A stretch of DNA of 64,000 bases. Origin: Anastatus disparis. Taxonomy: Eukaryota; Arthropoda; Insecta; Hymenoptera; Eupelmidae. The translations under genes and the position numbers were made by a program. The stretch's first letter is position 1. Each line of letters starts with the position of its first letter. A model generated the notes under the pieces. That model searched no databases. It was not told the DNA's origin and worked only from the letters and a program-made list of their open reading frames with translations. The DNA is taken from the NCBI GenBank assembly GCA_017163975.1, contig JAFFSR010000362.1:2539501-2603500 (forward strand). Reading direction: 5' to 3'. This document shows, piece after piece, positions 46,420 to 58,572 of the stretch.

Positions 46420-47897
46420 ATTTTTATATGGGACGTTTCATGTCAACTCGACTGACAAAAAAATAGAATTTGCTGAAAATCCGTGAAGAGGTTCCATTTG
46501 ATAACCAAAATATACAAAAAAATTTTTAGAGGCATAGGTCAAAGGGATTACGAGTAATAAGTAATAGAATATTGTGATTTTTCAAATTTTTTTGTAAAAT
46601 TACCAACTTTATTATTTTTTTCCTCAGAAACTAAGGATTTTAGAGATTCACTTATGAAAATATTTATTGTTGCAAATGATGAGTAGAATCTACACAAATT
46701 TTTTTAAATCTCAGAATTGCTGTCTTCTGATTAATTCATTTTGTACTTTCATGTAATTTTGAATTTCTGATGTCGACCAGCTTGATTTCACTCAGGTTGC
46801 ACTATGTTATGTATTTTTATAATTTCTTGAAGTGAGCTTTGTCTCATCTTAGGCATAGCACTGAGAGAAGAGCTATAGAACTTTGAATATTAAAAAATAA
46901 AATAGAATTTTCAATTTAAAACATATATACTGTGGATTTGGTTCTTCGGTTATAGATAATGCAATATACGAACAAATGATTTTTAAATATTTTAAAAGAG
47001 ATCTATTTCTTAATAATTTAAGTGTTAATTTAGAATCTGAATTGAATTATCAACTGTTCAATATTTAGACATTATCATTCTTAATTACCTTATGCTATTA
47101 GTCATAGCTATCTGTTTATCTTTAATTATAGTATAATTAATGACAAAAATAATAATAATCATCATTAAATAACATTATTCTAAAAGAAAAAGACTTTTGA
47201 TATTCTTATTTTGAGTAATGATTGTAAAAATAGAACTAATCATCGCTCTATCATATTTTCATTTATTATAATTATTTTTTTTAAGTTGAAAAGTATTTAA
47301 AAATTAAAATGTCACTAGAATGGAAATAAAATGAAAAAGTACTTGTCAACAGTTTGACAATCTATAAATGAAAAATTTTTTATTTTGTAATATTTTATAA
47401 CGAATAAATTTTATGCACTTTGAATTTATTTAATTTAATTTCTTTTATTTCCAGATATATGATATAAATATTAATTCCTAAATATATTTTTGAATTTTCT
47501 CAATTCATAGTCTATTTGCAAAATTAAAATGTCACTAGAATGAGGATGAAATCAAAAAATACTTGCCAAAAGTTATACAAACTATAAATAAAACATTCTT
47601 TGGATTCGTAATAAATTTTTATATTAAATCAATTTCATGCCTATAGAATTTTACTTCATTTTACTTCATTTCTTTTACTTCTAGATATATGATATAAATA
47701 TTAATTTTAAATATATAATATGTTTTAAAATAATTTTTCAACACATGTTTAAAATTATTATAATAACAATTTATTGAAACACTTAAATATGTTTTGGTTA
47801 TGAGTGTATTTTGAGGATGTCTACATAATGAACAGTTGATATTTCAATTCAGATTCTAAATTAATACTTAAATTATTAAGAAATAGATCTCTTTTAA

Positions 47898-48278
47898 GAG
47901 GAGGTCACGTATCTCTGTCCTTTTCTAATCAAAAAATTGAGTTTTTTACAGAAACTAATAATTTTAGCAAAAAATGAAGAGAAAGCCGCATCTCGTATCA
48001 AAAAAAGTAATATTTTCTTTGATAAGAAAGAATTAATTTTATTGCTTCGTTTTCAAGAAAACCTTGAAAAACTTAAATCATAGAGGTTAGGGTGGACAAT
48101 TTGGTTTTTCGAGGTTTTCTTGAGAACGAAGCAATAAAATTAATTCTTTCTTATCAAAGAAAACATTGCTTTTTTCGATACAAGATGCGGCTTTCTCTTC
48201 ATTTTTTGCTAAAATTATTAGTTTTTGTGAAAAAATTATTTTTTTGATTAGAAAAGGACAGAGATACGCGACCTCCTC
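47898..48278. mobile_element. TTAA-flanked MITE, copy 2
   Basis: A 381-bp palindrome with ends GAGGAGGTCACGTATCTCTG and complement (GAGGAGGTCGCG), flanked by TTAA (47894-47897 and 48279-48282). Interior motifs (AATATTTTCTTTGATAAG; TTCGTTTTCAAGAAAA) are diverged counterparts of those at 32754-33095. The left arm of G has the empty TTAA at about 46993-47002. Confidence 0.92.
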
Positions 48279-49013
48279 TTAAGATATTTAAAAATCATTT
48301 GTTCGTATATTGCATTATCTATAACCGAAGAACCAAATCCACAGTACATATGTTTTAAATTGAAAATTCTATTTTATTTTTTAATATTCAAAGTTCTATA
48401 GCTCTTCTCTCAGTTCTATGCCTAAGATGAGACAAAGCTCACTTCAAGAAATTATAAAAATACATAACATAGTGCAACCTGAGTGAAATCAAGCTGGTCG
48501 ACATCAGAAATTCAAAATTACATGAAAGTACAAAATGAATTAATCAGAAGACAGCAATTCTGAGATTTAAAATAATTTGTGTAGATTCTACTCATCATTT
48601 GCAACAATAAATATTTTCATAAGTGAATCTCTTCTTCTTCCGCTTCTCCCTCCATCTGTAAGTAGTTAAACACGTTTTATTTTTCACTCTTCTTATTTTC
48701 GTTCTGGTACTGCATTTTTGTGCCCTAGGGCGTTTTTCTTACAGACTCTTGCACGCTCAATTTGCAAGGAACCGTCTCAGTTATAAATCATCAGTTTTAT
48801 CAGCGGTCCTTGCATTTTATCTGGTATTTTACATCTGGGTGCTGTTCCTTAGAGGTAAGAATCATCGCAGTTTTGAGGTTAGTTTGGAGGCAATTTTTCA
48901 TCTGCAGGCAGAGATCCTGGTGGCTAATTTTTCAGACCGATAAAATAGAAGTCTACACAATCCTATAAGGAGATCAGTTTTAGTTACTGTAGTGTACAAC
49001 AGAGGTCGGAGTA

Positions 49014-50738
49014 ATGGACAGTTGTGCGATTTGTAAGTTATCCACCAATGATAAATGGGGTATGGCAAAGCTCCATTTGTGTTTCACGTGCCGGCAGCGT
49101 TGTCATGCGAAATGCATGACTCGTTCAAAAATGGAAAATGGCACTAAGTATGAATGTAAAAGGTGCATTGAAAAAATAAAAAATAATTCAACATCATCAG
49201 CCAGTGGTAGCATCAAGGTCAATGGAGTTTCGCAGATCGCACGCAAAGCTGTTTCCAATCAGCCCATCAGTGCCTCAACACCTTCACGAACTGACTCGAA
49301 AGTGACACCTGTCAGCCTGCAAACTTCGACCATCAACAACAACAGCGGTGCCACGGCGGATGGAGGGAGAAGTAGTTTAAGTATACATTTATCTAATAAG
49401 CGATTGGGAGGTGGCGCTGCGCACGCTGCCCCGAATAATAATAATAGTAATAATTGTAAGAATAATAATAATTTTGATGTGGTCCGAGGTGACTTAGATT
49501 TTTCCTCATTGCAGGCAGCTGTATCTGCTCTGGAGGGCGCACTATCTGGTAGGCTTGATAAATTATTTAATTCATTTGATCGACTTTTAACTTTTGAAAG
49601 CCAAGTCCAAAATTTTGACGAGGGCCTGCGGGATATTGTGTCCAAAATTGGAAAACAAAATGAATTTATTAAAAATTTAGAAACTAAGCAGATGCAGCTG
49701 TTAGAGGAAAATCAAAAACTTAAGGAAATAATAGTCACTTCGAAAAGGAATTTCCTGTCTGCTCTAAACAATAAAACTGAGACATATAATAAAATCATCA
49801 GTAATAAATTTGATAATATTCAAACTTTTCTAAACAACGAGTTTCACGGAGTGGACAGGGGTTTCTTTAACCTTACAACCGGGGTAGCTGGCGTAGCGCA
49901 GGCCGTTGCGGATCTCACGGGAATGAATGAGCACACTTTACACGCATCTGAATCTGTAGAAATAACACAAGCACCACATACACATAATATAATTAGTGAG
50001 GAGGCACCTCGTCAAGTTGAGACGGAGTGTGGTTCTGGGAGTGGTACATTGGTGATCTCTGGCGGGTTTGACTGCTCAGCAGTCAATGTTGGGCCGGATG
50101 ATTACGCCTGTGCCGTTCTTGGTACCATTCTCCCGACAATCAAGCGTAAGAATATAATTTCTGTTAAGAAAATTGCTAAACATGACAATGTAAACGAGGT
50201 GTCTGCAGATCGTGGGATCAGTGGCGGCCCGAGGGGTTCATTCTCATTGCTGGTTAGACTTTCTGAGGAGGACCTGGTGCAAAAGGTGATTGAAGCTAAA
50301 CGACAATCCACGGGTTATTCGACGGCGGATCTTAATCCCTCCCTCCTTGGCAGTCTTTCTTCCATCAAACACCACAGCTTGATATTTATTAATGAATTTT
50401 TGCCTAGAGAGAAATATGCTAATTTTAAAAAATTGAAAAAGTATGCCAAAGAAAAAGGCTTTAAATTTGTTTGGCACAGACATGGCAGATTTCTGGTGAG
50501 GAGGGAGAGAGGGGAGAGAGCACACAACTTTTTTAATGAAAATGACTTAGATAATTTATTGATAGATAGCAAGAAACTAGATAACGGTGTAAATGCAAAT
50601 AAAGACAATTCTGAAATTCTATCGAATGTCAAGTGCAATAATAATAAATGTGATACTAATACTACTAAAGCCTCTGATCATCAACGAAATATACTGGCGA
50701 ATAATGGAGTAATGTCAAGTGTGGCCTCTCCCCAATGA
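49014..50738 (+). CDS. LINE 1 ORF1 protein, PHD finger and coiled coil
   Basis: 574 codons, uninterrupted. Residues 4-51 form a C4HC3 (PHD-type) zinc finger: C4, C7, C23, C26, H31, C34, C48, C51. A Ser/Asn-rich linker (about 55-150) is followed by a coiled coil (about 165-265). The C-terminal part (about 370-560) has RNP-like sequence, including 'SLIFINEFLPREKYANFKKL' and 'GFKFVWHRHGRFLVRRE', of the kind seen in ORF1 proteins of many insect LINEs and resembling the baculovirus FP25K-type domain. The expected role is an RNA-binding chaperone in the retrotransposition particle. The start at 49014 is the first ATG ahead of the zinc finger. ORF2 starts close downstream. Confidence 0.9.
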   Translation: MDSCAICKLSTNDKWGMAKLHLCFTCRQRCHAKCMTRSKMENGTKYECKRCIEKIKNNSTSSASGSIKVNGVSQIARKAVSNQPISASTPSRTDSKVTPVSLQTSTINNNSGATADGGRSSLSIHLSNKRLGGGAAHAAPNNNNSNNCKNNNNFDVVRGDLDFSSLQAAVSALEGALSGRLDKLFNSFDRLLTFESQVQNFDEGLRDIVSKIGKQNEFIKNLETKQMQLLEENQKLKEIIVTSKRNFLSALNNKTETYNKIISNKFDNIQTFLNNEFHGVDRGFFNLTTGVAGVAQAVADLTGMNEHTLHASESVEITQAPHTHNIISEEAPRQVETECGSGSGTLVISGGFDCSAVNVGPDDYACAVLGTILPTIKRKNIISVKKIAKHDNVNEVSADRGISGGPRGSFSLLVRLSEEDLVQKVIEAKRQSTGYSTADLNPSLLGSLSSIKHHSLIFINEFLPREKYANFKKLKKYAKEKGFKFVWHRHGRFLVRRERGERAHNFFNENDLDNLLIDSKKLDNGVNANKDNSEILSNVKCNNNKCDTNTTKASDHQRNILANNGVMSSVASPQ

Positions 50739-50769
50739 CTGCGCCTGGCCTCCTCGGGGAGTCGTACGG

Positions 50770-53600
50770 GGAGGAGGGGTGAACTGCGAGCATCCTTTCT
50801 GAATGTGACCTCTTTAAGGGCTCACATTGGGCAGGTACGTGAGTTTCTAAGTGATGGTCCCTCTTGACTGAGTGGCTGAGACCTGGCAGGGTCCATTTGT
50901 TTCGGATGACGTCATTCGGGTCAAGGGGTATAAAGTATTCAGACAAGACAGAAACTTGCGTGGTGGAGGAGTTGCCTTGTATATTAAAGATAATTTAAAG
51001 TGCACTATTTTGGCTACTTCGGATACTCAAACTAATCATAGTGAAGGTAAACCGGAGGTGCCTGAATATATTTTTTGTTCCGTGCAATTGGGCAGCTCCG
51101 AAGCCGCGCTGGTTTCTGTTATTTATCGACCTCCTGCAATTTCCTTTTTTAGAAATACTGATTTTTTGGATAACTTGAGAAATTTTGCCTCCGAATACTC
51201 TCATAAAATCATAATGGGAGACCTGAATACCGGTCTCCTGCGTGAGAGCAGTGATGCCAAATTTATTAATAAATTATCGGCTGAGCTTTCGTTACAGTTG
51301 GTTCAGCACGGTGCCACGCATCACACTCCGACGTCTCACACGTGGATTGACCTGATTCTTGTGGACGATAATGACACAGTACTTGACGCACGCAACTTAC
51401 CGGCGAATTTTCACAGTCGGCACAATTTAATTGATGTATGCATTTCTTGTAATTTTATGAAGACAGATAAAAGGATAATTAAGTATAGGAATTATAAAGA
51501 TATCTGTCCAAACTTATTGGTGCAGAGTTTGGCCGGCTGTGATTGGACGCCATTTACAGTTGGTACAGTTGACCCGGAATCTGCGCGTGGCTGCCTCTGC
51601 GACAACCTTACGGCAGCAATACAAAATCTGGCGCCACTAAAGTCACTTAAACTTGGTAAAGATAAATTTCCTTGGATAGATAAAGAGTTGTCGCAGATGC
51701 GGCACAAGAGAGATGCCACGTATCGTAGGTTTAAACGGACGAAGGAGGAGTGTTATCTCTCTGAATTCTTGAAACTGCGTAAAACTATAGACGAACAGAC
51801 AGAACATGCTAAGACAAATTATTATCATAATAGACTGTTTGATGCTCTTGCTGGAGGTAATGTCTGGAAGGAGTTAAAAGACCTGGGACTCCTGTCCGGA
51901 CCTCAAGGGGACTTGAATGGATTCACTCCTGATGAGCTTAATGCACATTTTGCGGGGGTGCCAGTCTCGCCGCACGATGATACTGCGGAACGTAAGAAGA
52001 TTCTTTCAGAGTGCAGTGAAAGTGGCTTTGCCTTCAAGCCAATTAATATTAATGATGTAATCCTTGCGATTTCGCATTTTTCATCACAGGCTTGTGGCGA
52101 GGATGGCATTCCGCAGAGTGTGATACTCAAAGCACTACCGTTTATTGGAGAGCATCTTGTGACTCTTTTCAATTCCTCTTTTGCGCGGGGATCTTCCCTT
52201 GCCTTTGGAAGCGTGCACGCATTGTGCCTTTAAAGAAGTGTCCTGCACCTAAGATGCCTAAAGATTTTAGGCCAATAGCAATATTATGCTTTCTTTCAAA
52301 GGTTCTGGAGAAGATTGCCCATGACCAACTGCAAGAGTACATTACGACACACAAAATACTTGACTCTTTGCAGACTGGTTTCAGAAAGCACCATTCTACG
52401 CAGACTGCCATACTTAAACTTACAGACGACATAAGATCAGGTCTTGACAAGAAACTTGCCACGTTACTACTTCTATTTGACTTTAGTAAGGCTTTCGACA
52501 CGATCTGCCCCTCCAAATTGCTTGCGAGGCTTAGATCGATGGGGCTTTCCAGGGCTGCACTTGAATGGATTAGCTCCTATTTATCAGGCAGGAAACAAAT
52601 GGTTTCTACACACTTAAAATAGGATTCAGATTGGCTAACAACCAATCTAGGAGTTCCACAGGGTTCAGTGCTGGGGCCTCTGTTGTTTTGCCTTTACATT
52701 AATAATATACGTGACACACTCGACCCCTGTTTCGTCGAGCACATATTATATGCTGATGACCTCCAAATCTATACTTAGGTCCCTTATGAACATGTGAATG
52801 AAGGTATTCGTATTTTGCAGAGGGCGGCCAGGGCGGTGTCGGGGTGGGCTGTCGATGCTTCTCTCACATTAAATGCAAGCAAAACTAAAGCAATCGTTTT
52901 TGGCAGTAGTCGATTTGTTAATGACTTCTATACTGGTGAGCCGAGAACGATTGAGCTTGAGGGTGGTGTCGACATATCTTTCTCTGATACCGTTGTGAGC
53001 CTTGGTGTTGTGCTTGACGCTAGGTTGTCATGGGAGCCGCACATTAATATGATGACTAAAAAATTTAATAGGATAATGTATAGTTTGCGGTTTTTCCGTC
53101 GGTACACCACTGAGGCCCTGCGTAAACAACTCGCAGCCGCCTTGCTGTTTCCGCACCTCGACTACTGCTCAGTAGTTTTGCTTGATGCTTCGCAGGGGTT
53201 GAGAAGACGCTTACAAAGACTACAAAATTCATGTGTGAGATATGTAATGGGTGTGAGAATGGGCGATCATATCTCTCCTCATAGAGCTGCTCTTGGTTGG
53301 CTGCGTACTGATTCAAGGAGACAGTATTTTATGGCTGTACTTATGTACAAAATCGTACGCATGAATACTCCAGAGTATCTAGTGAGTCTCTTTACTAGAT
53401 ATGTACCTTGGGTAGCCACTAGAGGAGAGATTAAGGACTTCGCAGTGCCCTTCATGCGTACTGAGACTGGAAGAAATTCCTTTCAAGTTCAAGGTGCGCA
53501 TTTCTGGAACTCCCTGCCTGCCGATATAAAAAATCTTCCATCGCTCGGCAGGTTCAAGTCGGCTTTGAGGAGGTACTTACTCGACCTCGAGTCATCTTAA
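50770..53600 (+). pseudogene. LINE 1 ORF2, endonuclease plus reverse transcriptase, broken
   Basis: The endonuclease N-terminus (NVTSLRAHIGQVREFLSDGP, about 50797-50860) is one frame off from the rest (AETWQGPF from about 50875). Then come 'GGGVALYIKDNLK', VIYRPP, IMGDLNTGLL and THTWIDLIL endonuclease motifs. A second frameshift near 52190 splits the frame 50872-52233 from 52092-52622. RT motifs: DFRPIAILCFLSKVLEKI, 'LQTGFRKHHSTQTA', [24 protein letters not shown] and YADD (52749-52760). In-frame TAG stops occur at 52620 and 52776. The C-terminal 268 codons (52794-53600) cover the thumb and distal region. Not functional. Confidence 0.93.
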
Positions 53601-54391
53601 TTTTAAGTATTTTAATTTTATGTTAATTTATTTTGTTTTGTCTTATTTATAGATTTAAGGTGTGAATGTATTTATTAGCGCGAATGATGGTTGAATGAAT
53701 GTAGAAAGAATGAGTGATTCTGTTTCTTTTTATTTGTAGTCATGACATCTTCGGTATCAAGTTTTTATTTTTGAATTTTATTATTATATTATTTTTATTT
53801 ATTGTTGCATTGTTATCTCTAATTTTATTTTTATTTGATGTCATGACTATGCTTTGTGCTTTATCTTTTAAATTGTGTTATTTGATTTTAATATGATTTT
53901 AATTTTATGACTGATAGATATTTAAGACTGTTTTCATTGTAATTTATGTTTTTATGCTTCCTGCGTGTATTTAGAGTAGTCTGTGATATCGCTTTTATAT
54001 AGTGACTTACTTATACAGTATTATATATTAATTTTAATATTTGACTGTGATATCTTATCATATTATGTGCAATACTTTATACAGAATTATTATTTATTGC
54101 TTCTAATGTAATCTGATGTATTACACGCCTTTTTGTACTCTTTTACAAAATAAATTAATTTCTATCTATCTATAATCTCTAAAATCCTTAGTTTCTGAGG
54201 AAAAAATAATAAAGTTGGTAATTTTACAAAAAAATTTGAAAAATCACAATATTCTATTACTTATTACTCGTAATCCCTTTGACCTATGCCTCTAAAAATT
54301 TTTTTGTTTATTTTGGTTATCAAATGGAACCTCTTCACGGATTTTCAGCAAATTCTATTTTTTTGTCAGTCGAGTTGACATGAAACGTCCC

Positions 54392-54578
<187 letters not shown>

Positions 54579-54719
54579 CTAATGAATTTTGGTAAAAAAT
54601 TTTTTTTTCACTAATTTTTTTAGGGAAAATTCATGAAAAATTAGTAAAAATTTTTAATTAAACGATTAAAGAAAAAAATTTTTTTCTTTAACTTATTGGT
54701 CACTGAAAATATATATTCT

Positions 54720-56312
54720 AGGCTAAAAACGCTGCCAAATGCTTTGGTGCAATACTTTCTCATAGAGCGCATTGAATGAGAGTAATTTCATTTTATTTTT
54801 TGAAATGCGTTTTTAATATAAATGTCCCTATCCTCTGTATTGAAGGCTGTCTTAATACCTAAGAAAACTATATAAATTTTACTCTTTCTTACTTTTGCCA
54901 TTTGCATAATGTTATTTTATGATGCTCTAAAATTAAAACTGCATTTATAAAATTAATTTTCCCAAGCTTGCCTTCTTAACACTATAACCAATAACTTGCA
55001 TACAAATTTTGGAACATTTTCATCGAATAGTTTACAAAAAATACTAAATAATTGGAAAATAAACATTGTTTTAAAATTTTCAAAACGCTTTAACGTTACA
55101 ACTACGCTAAGAAAACCAGTTTTCAAAAGTTCATTTTATTTAGGCAATCGTAAATAATTTCTATACATAATTTTAAGCTACTTCATTAAGTAGTTTACGT
55201 AAAATACCAAAAAATAAGTGAAATTCTATTCAAAATTTACAAAATGCTCTAAAATTAAAACTGCACTAAGAAAATAAGTTTTTCCAAGCTTGCTTTAATT
55301 AGGCAATAACAAATAATTTGTATGAAAATTTTTGAGCAAATCTATCGAATGGCTTTTGTGTAATAGAAAAAAAATAAAATAGGAACATTATTTCCAAAAT
55401 TTTCAAAATGTTCTAAAATTAAAACTGCGTTAAGGAAATAAGTTTTCTAAAGCTTGATTTATTCAGATAATAGTGAATAATTTGCATTAAAATTTTTGAG
55501 CAAGTTTATTGAGTGATTTTTGTGCAATAGAAAAGAAAATAAAAATAAAAACTTTTTTCAAAATTTTCAAAATGCTCTAAAATTAAATGTGCGCTAAGAA
55601 AATTGAAAAAAATTTGTTTTTAAAAGTTCATTTTATTTTGACAATCATAAATAATTCCCATACATAATTTGAAGCTCCTTCATCGAGTAGTTTACGTAAA
55701 ATATGAAAAAAATTAGAAAAATATTATTCAAAATTTTCAAAATGCTCTAAAATTAAAACTGCACTGAGAAAATAAGTTTTTCAAAGCTCGTTTTATTTAG
55801 GCCATTGCAAATGATTTCTATAAAAATTTTCGAGCAAATCTATCGAATGGTTTTTATGTTATAGAAAAAAAATGAAAAATAGAGATTTTGTCCAAAATTT
55901 TCAAAATGCTCTAAAATTAAAACTATGATAAGAAAATAAGTGTTTAAAGCTTATTTTCTTTAGACAATAGCGAATAACTTGCATACAAATTTAGAAGCAA
56001 ATCTATCAAATGGTTGTAAAATAAAAAATAAATGAAAAACAAATGCTCTAAAATTAAAAGTGCGCTAAGAAAATCAGTTGGTGAAAGTTTTTCTTCTTTT
56101 GGCAGTCGCAAATAATGTTCATACAAATATTCAAGAAAATTCTTCGAGTAGTTTACGTAAAATATAAAAAAAATGAAAAATCAATTTTTTTTTTAAATTC
56201 TTAAAATAGCTCTAAAAAAAACTGAGCTAAGAAGATCAATTTTCAATAGCTTCCCCCCCAGTTACACAAAAAAATAAATTGCGTGCAAAATTTGAAGTTA
56301 ATCCATCGAGTT

Positions 56313-56389
<77 letters not shown>

Positions 56390-56573
56390 ACGCACACGCA
56401 CACGCACACGCACACGCACACGCACACGCACACACACACACACACACATAGACATTTTCTGGAAACCACTTTTTTCGACTCCCTGAGTCTAAATATGTAC
56501 AAATTAATGAAATAATAGAAAAAAAATTTTTTACTGATACAATGCTTTCTCTATGAGAAAGCAAAAAGAAACA
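54720..56573 (-). mobile_element. Hairpin-ended 'E' repeat, copy 2
   Basis: A 1.85-kb inverted-orientation copy of the element at 11565-19455, without its large insertions. The right end has the hairpin GCTTTCTCTATGAGAAAGC (56544-56562), then the CA microsatellite. The left end has GCTGCCAAATGCTTTGG and TTTCTCATAGAGCGC (about 54730-54770). The body is about ten degenerate units around TGCTCTAAAATTAAAACTGC and AGCAAATCTATCGAATGG. No coding capacity. The 1.85-kb length of this copy shows what the uninterrupted element looks like. Confidence 0.7.
56316..56450. repeat. (CA)n/(CACACG)n microsatellite in E copy 2
   Basis: About 60 bp of CA, then nine or so CACACG units, then CA again. Frames across it on all strands are His/Thr/Arg or Cys/Val/Ala repeats and not genes. 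Position equivalent to 11690-11755. Confidence 0.97.
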
Positions 56574-57014
56574 TTTTTTTTTAATCCAAAATTTTCTTTC
56601 TTTCTTAGTTTATGAGATAATCATAATTGGAAAAATAGGTCTTTTTTCTCGAAAAATCATCATAACTGTGGCTTAAAAAATCATAGAAATGTTTACTTAG
56701 ATCATTTTAAAGAGGACTATTAGAGTTATAAAATCCATTTGTTTTTTTTTCGATATCATAATTTCTATAAAAATGGCATTTTTTTTTATGTAGGCAAAAA
56801 AAAATTAGTAAAAAAAATTTTTTTTATCATTGTTACAAGCAATTAGAAAATGACTTGTTCAATACCGGAATCACTTTGTTTCAAAGATTTTTGACTAATC
56901 TTTCAAACGCAGTTTGGATTTTGAAGATGCGATCATTAGTTCCGGAAATATAAAACTTTTTATTTTAATAAATTTTACTCTAGGGTGGACAAAAGCAATT
57001 GAACGGCAGTGTAG

Positions 57015-58572
57015 AACATATTTAAACTTAGCCTCATATTGTATGTGTAATAAACTTTAGCTTTTTTTTAATATTTGTTTACATATACAATAACGTATAT
57101 TTAAATTCAATATTCAAAAGTTATGCGAGAGAGATAGGATGTGAGTGAATATTTTCTATCTCTCTACCTAAAGTTGCCACCACTTTTTAACACAACATGC
57201 TTCCTCCATACTATATATGCTCTAAGGGTATGTGTAATTTTTCTTCCAATAAGATTTGCCTTTTTTATTGGTTTCTATATAATTAGTTGTTATTATATAT
57301 TAAAGTAAAACTACCTTTTTCTACAGTTCTTGGTTCCTACGGATCTGCGCATTTTTTTGTAATAAGAATAACAATTTTTATTGAGTCCTATATAATAAGT
57401 AGTTATCATATACAAGCACTTTTTTGGGCCTTATTTTTGGGTCTCATTTGGGCTTTAGTATATGCATTTTTCTGTTCATCTATGTTTCATTATATTTCGT
57501 TTTATTGTCTTTCTTCACTATTCTTTCTTCCTTCATTTTCTTTTACCCCCTCCATCTTCAGCTACTCTTCTTAATTTTCTCTTCCCTTTAAAGTATAGAC
57601 TTCAATTATGATACAATATTAGAGTCTAGATTTGACTAGCTTCTAGAAAAAAGAAAAATTTGTTGTTGACAGCGCATCTCTAAATGTATGTGAAAACTTA
57701 TCCTGAAGTTTGAGCAAAATCCGTGATCCGGAGATGTAACACTCTCCTAGTCAGTACATAATTAAGACAACCTATATTAGTATATCTTCCAACGCGTATT
57801 ATCTCAAAAATTATTTGGCATAGTACCGAATTTTTCCGTACTACGGAACTAAATTATCTTATACTAACATATTACCTATATAATACGCACTGCGGCGCTG
57901 TCAAGTATGAAGCTTCAATATAATTAATACTTAATAACGTAAAAATCATTAAATTTTAAAACAATTTTTAACAGTTAATAAATATAATGTAAATCATATA
58001 ATATATAACAATTTTAAATTACTAATAATTTATTTTAAACTCAAAAGCTAACTATTTTAAGGCGAAGTATGGCAGATAAACATGTATCGTTTTATTCTTT
58101 AAATATCACGAACTAGAAAATTAATTATTAGTAATTTAAAAGTGTTATATATTATATAAATAATTCTAGATTTATAAATTTTTAATTTAAGTAACAGAAA
58201 AAGCCGCATCAAAAGAGATTAACAATCACATTTTCTGCGAAATATTGCCCTTAAATCGATCAGGTGAAATGTCAGTCTTAGTACCAAAAAAAGACACTAA
58301 GCATCGAAAATTTATGCTCTTGCTTTATAATATAATAGTACCAACATTAGTCCCTAAAATTTAAGCTATAGTACTAATTGAAATCATATCGTCACTTTTT
58401 TTTAAATAGCTTAGTACATAAATTAGATATACTAGATTTAGTACCTATTTTAACAGCTCCTTTCTTTGTGCAGTTGTTAGATCTAGTAAACGTCAAATAC
58501 TGTTTCCGATTATTTCATGGTTCGTGATTGAAACACGCGATTAAAAAGAATGAATTCCTTTTATATTTTTTA
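57015..58572. other. AT-rich sequence with a partial F-family end
   Basis: 57690-57760 contains GTTTGAGCAAAATCCGTGAT and AACACTCTCCTAGTCAG, a diverged single end of the ACAAGGAGAGTG foldback family. The 95-codon frame at 57287-57574 is hydrophobic (Phe/Ser/Ile/Leu) with membrane-like composition but no recognisable family; I do not support it as a gene. Confidence 0.45.

Larger units (their letters stand above)
48633..54173 (+). mobile_element. Non-LTR retrotransposon (LINE 1), near full length
   Basis: A 5.5-kb element: 5' region 48633-49013, ORF1 49014-50738, broken ORF2 about 50770-53600, 3' UTR to 54173 ending AAATAAATTAATTTC plus (TCTA)n. Flanked by 7-bp direct repeats AATCTCT (48626-48632 and 54174-54180), and the left arm of G gives the empty site. 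An apurinic-type endonuclease and no LTRs place it in the jockey/I/R1/CR1 assemblage; I do not assign a clade. ORF1 is intact, ORF2 is not. Confidence 0.95.
46431..54391. mobile_element. Foldback element G, carrying a MITE and a LINE
   Basis: Ends GGGACGTTTCATGTCAACTC and complement. The left arm, 46431 to about 47065, pairs with the right arm, which is split into 47828-47897, 48279-48632 and 54174-54391. A central spacer (47066-47827) contains a tandemly doubled ~215-bp unit (ATTAAAATGTCACTAGAATG at about 47306 and 47524). The splits in the right arm are exactly the TTAA MITE and the LINE; the intact left arm shows both empty sites. Flanking ATAT is compatible with a TA-type duplication but sits in simple sequence. 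Confidence 0.9.

Noticed and set aside
56236..56564. His/Thr and Cys/Val ORFs of 67-88 codons
   Set aside because: Translations of the CA/CACACG microsatellite in E copy 2.
57287..57574. 95-codon hydrophobic ORF as a membrane protein gene
   Set aside because: T-rich composition explains the hydrophobicity; no family resemblance and no supporting context.
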